A DNA stretch of 64,000 nucleotides, from the NCBI GenBank assembly GCA_023634235.1, contig JAMKCF010000012.1, positions 1,843,001 through 1,907,000 on the forward strand, written 5' to 3'. Below the pieces are notes generated by a model, which was given only the letters and a program-made list of their open reading frames with translations, searched no databases and was not told the origin of the DNA. A program made the translations under genes and the position numbers. Source of the stretch: Pisaster brevispinus (lineage: Eukaryota > Echinodermata > Asteroidea > Forcipulatida > Asteriidae). Below, in pieces: positions 60,853 to 64,000 of this stretch (position 1 is its first letter; each line of letters starts with the position of its first letter).

Positions 60853-62524
60853 CTGGCTTTTGGAAACAAACAATGCACCTTCCATTTGTGTAATTGATGT
60901 CCACCAGTCTATAGTAAGTAACGGCAACCACCAAAATGTTTGGACTCTTAGTATCTTGAAGTTGGAATTTGTCAAGCAAGCAAGCAAGCAGGCAGGTGTA
61001 CTGAGAACATGGATATTTTACCCCCAAATCACCCATTTGTTTTATTTCTGATGATTTTCAATCCAACCCTCCCCGTTACCTGCAGCTGATCAGTTTGAAA
61101 TAAACATTATATCTTTATTTCTCTTTTCTTTTCGATTTGCGCTCTTAAAAATTAGGACATGTTCAAGGTTTGTTTAATTTGGTTTTATTTGATGTCAACT
61201 TGGCATGCAGTTTCGCATGTGAAACTATTATTATTATTTTTTAAGATGTATCATTGTAAGTAGTGTTTTTTTTCTTGGTTAATGGACACAATAGATCATG
61301 TGTGAAAGCACTGGTTTAATTTTTGAGGTAAAGGTCTAATTGAAATTGTTCATTGAAGATTTGTGAACACTGCATTGTCAAAACCACGAGCACTGTTCTG
61401 TCGACATAACTTGTAATCCTTTCGTTTGTTTTGATATATTTCATTTATTGATGTAGCAAACGCATGCATCATCGCAAACCCCGGCTGTATTTTTATATTT
61501 ACTTTTCATGTTAGACTTGTTCCGAGTCCATCTCGCTTCCCTTCCCATTGTTCATCAACAACCTGCCTGCATCAGCTTGCTTGTTGACTATTTAGTAGAA
61601 GTCTAGTCTTTTTGCATTCTTGAGTCTGGTTTGCAGTTTGTCATGATGTCTTTTTGATTGGTGTCCATTAACATTCGTGGGAATGATGTTCATGCACAGC
61701 GTCAGAGGAACATTCCCTTGTGAATATTTTTGTACCCTACCTGTAGTGGCCATGTAGTTTCGAAAATGATTTTTTATTATTATTTTTTTATAGAAAGTTG
61801 CCTATCACAAGGCCCTAAAACAAGCCACTCAAGGTGATGGCTAAAAAGGGGACAAAGAGGATGACAGATGAATAAATCTAAAAGTAGAAAGCTGACCATT
61901 GATAGAGCATTTGAATTAGGACAGGTTATGAGGCAGGGAAGCAGAATACAGCTTGTGAATTCCAAAGTAAGGCAATACATACTATAGGAAGAAGCTTGAT
62001 GAGTACTCACTGAGTGTTAGCTTTGGAGACAGCTGGAGTATAAAAATGTAATTAATTTTTTTCATTTGAATTGATCAGAAGTTGTAAGCAGTTTCTGACG
62101 ACTGCAAAAGGCTCCACAAAAACCACCGCTGTTCTCTTTTTACAGCTGAAATGCAGAATTTAAGTAAGAAATCACAGACAACATCAGGCTTGTGATCTAA
62201 CAGGTTTTTCTGATTTTAGGATTTTTCACTGATCTCGCTTTAAGCTTAAGATTTTCTAAGAAGTAACCAGGCATCGTCTATAGGAGAAGAGGCATAACCC
62301 TCGTTATGACCATACCTTTAACTTTAAGATTTGTAGCTAGGGTCTCTAAACCTCTATAATGTAACATGATATGGAAGGGACTCCATCTTTAGAACAAGAG
62401 GACACATATTTTTCACTTTTGAACAATCACTAACCCTGAAAAGAAAATGTTGCAAAACATTTACTTGTAGACTAAAGTAAATTTGTTGTGTTTTTTGTTT
62501 TGTTTTGTTTTTGTTTTTTGGGTG

Positions 62525-62553
62525 TTTTTTTTTTTTTTTTGGGGGGGGGGGGG
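62525..62553. repeat. T16 run joined directly to G13 run
   Basis: A homopolymer junction T-to-G on the + strand. The same arrangement is found at 4101-4123, 7884-7899 and 50702-50722. Confidence 0.9.
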
Positions 62554-62867
62554 TAATATTCACAAGACCACAGGGCTTGTACATGTAGCTCAAAATGTTA
62601 ACTGGACTAAGTATTGTTGCTACAAGACCAGGAATCGGAATGAGACAAAAAACTAGCAGTTCAACACATAAATTAGTTTTATATGAACATTAGCATCATC
62701 AATATTTATCTCATTTGTCTTAGGTTAGATATCGGGCCAAATAAACATAATTGAAAGATGTGTATCAGACTAAAAGTCAACCTTTTTGTATAATTTTTTT
62801 GAAGATATTACACTGTGATGTACCACTATTCAATTTAAACACACAAGACCGGAGGATTTGTCTGGTT

Positions 62868-62925
62868 GTAAGTTTACTGACCCGACACTGAAATTACTGG
62901 ACTCAGGGCCTGCAGTCAAGTTTAA
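62868..62925. repeat. TTACTGGCCC repeat, decayed copy
   Basis: TTTACTGACCCGACACTG and TTACTGGACTCAGGGCC follow the order of 42970-43035. Confidence 0.45.
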
Positions 62926-63664
62926 CTTTTGAGCCTTGGGTACATCTTGCTAACTGGTTTTATTTGTGCTTTTTTACCCATAAACAATCAAAAGTGAAGT
63001 TATTATTAATTGACAACAGGATTTGTTTAGGATATTTCCTGATTAAAGGATTTTCTCATCATCTCCTGTTCGCCATTTTTTTTCTTCATAAGAGAAGTAA
63101 AGCAGTCACAGAGAGAAAGACGCAGTACACATTGTGGCCATAGTTGTGTATTTCTGGTGATGCTCAGAGTCTAGTTGGTAACACTGAGAAGGTTACGGGT
63201 CTACAATAAGGGATAACCCTGGCCTGTCAGCTATTTATCAGGAATTTTCCCACTGGTCCAATCTCCCTCCTGATAAAAGTGAAGAGTGTTGCTGGTTTGG
63301 GTTTATACAAACCAGACAATTTGAAGTTGTTCTTTGGGCAACTATGACACATGGCCACCTGCTGGGTACACTTTGTCTTTGGTTTCGGTCAGCTTTTTCT
63401 CTCAGTCATGAGGTTTACAGAATGGAGCTTACCCTGTGATAAAAGCTCCCATACCCCCCTCTTTGATCTCACCTCAAGGAACGATAGAGACAGCCATATC
63501 ACTATAGCCTGAAATACTCCAGAAACATGACCCTGACCCCAGAAATAAGGCACTTGGTGTGTTACCGGTGAAAAGAAAACCATGGGAACAGTAGATATGA
63601 CTTGAAAAGAGGAGCAATGAACTAGATTGATCATACAGTAGAGGAACTGCTCAAGAAGGACAGT

Positions 63665-63820
63665 GTGGCCCAAGCTTGCAATTGTTATTTCGATCAGTCA
63701 CCCATATTTTTTGTCTTGACACCCCTTTCAAAATGTTCCCCCAATACATAAGTTTTTTTTTTCCCCCCCAGCAGGGAAGTGGCCATGCCCTAAAGAAAAT
63801 ATTGTCCAGGTCTGCAGTTT
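63665..63820. repeat. Decayed AGGCCTGG-family copy with a homopolymer insertion
   Basis: CTTGACACCCCTTTCAAAAT, GTTCCCCCAATACATAAG and AGTGGCCATGCCCTAAAG follow the family order of 21890-22054, interrupted by T9 and C6 runs. Confidence 0.45.
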
Positions 63821-64000
63821 TTTCGAAGAATCAATTTGTCATCTCCAGTCCAGCTATGGAGGGAATTTATTTTCTTCTTTTTAATTTTGACCCTGTGGCT
63901 GGATTCATAATTGTGGCCACCTTATGTTCAGCTCCTGGCTGAAGCAGCAATTAAGCAGTGAAGTGGAAGGAATCCAATGTCTGCTTGACCATGGCATGGA

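Larger units (their letters stand above)
47032..64000 (+). other. Adducin intron after the first coding exon (17 kb or more)
   Basis: I looked for the next expected segment (KGKNPTGLLALQQIADF in mammals) and the aldolase-like domain and found neither. The interval holds tandem arrays, MITEs and palindromes listed separately, with poly-C/G at 50238-50253, 51487-51495, 52755-52769 and 62541-62553. The stretches 48960-50100, 52020-52740, 57680-58130, 58180-59400 and 60990-62340 show no named repeat. Confidence 0.65.

Overview
This is a 64-kb piece of an intron-rich, AT-rich animal genome. Two multi-exon genes can be recognised, both on the + strand, and the rest is intronic or intergenic DNA dense in short interspersed elements. 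There are no bacterial operons, CRISPR arrays or rRNA genes. Exons have clean GT/AG borders, and introns carry tRNA-headed SINEs, remnants of a LINE tail and many foldback or terminal-inverted-repeat elements. The RhoBTB orthologue is a single invertebrate-type gene, and several repeat families resemble ones I associate with echinoderms, especially sea stars. I therefore suggest an echinoderm; the phylum is an inference from memory, not a measured result.

Gene 1 (about 8.6-20.4 kb) is a complete coding set for RhoBTB: nine coding exons join in frame to 752 codons plus stop. The protein has a Rho-like GTPase domain, a proline-rich linker, a first BTB domain split by a long insert containing a His-rich patch, a second BTB domain and a conserved C-terminal region. 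RhoBTB proteins are atypical Rho GTPases that act as adaptors for Cullin-3 ubiquitin ligases. The exon with the start codon has an acceptor splice site at its left edge, so at least one non-coding 5' exon lies upstream, probably within 1-8602.

Gene 2 is adducin. Only its first coding exon (46825-47031, 69 codons) is visible, ending at a perfect splice donor. A GC-richer island at about 31.3-31.65 kb, ending at a consensus donor, is a plausible promoter and first non-coding exon, which would give a 15-kb first intron. No further adducin exon could be recognised between 47032 and 64000, so the next intron would exceed 17 kb.

Between and inside the genes lies a crowded set of small non-autonomous elements. 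They include a 540-560 bp family with TA flanks (three copies), a 209-216 bp pair with perfect 8-bp target duplications (hAT-like), a 328-bp CpG-rich element flanked by TTAA, a 155-165 bp family ending in AGGCCTGG (at least six copies), a 330-400 bp family ending in TATTATACAGG (four copies), several near-complete palindromes, and a 29-unit 12-bp minisatellite in a RhoBTB intron. Long poly-C/poly-G runs are also unusually common. I found no sign of a new protein-coding system. The novel material is the foldback/MITE collection and the tandem arrays.
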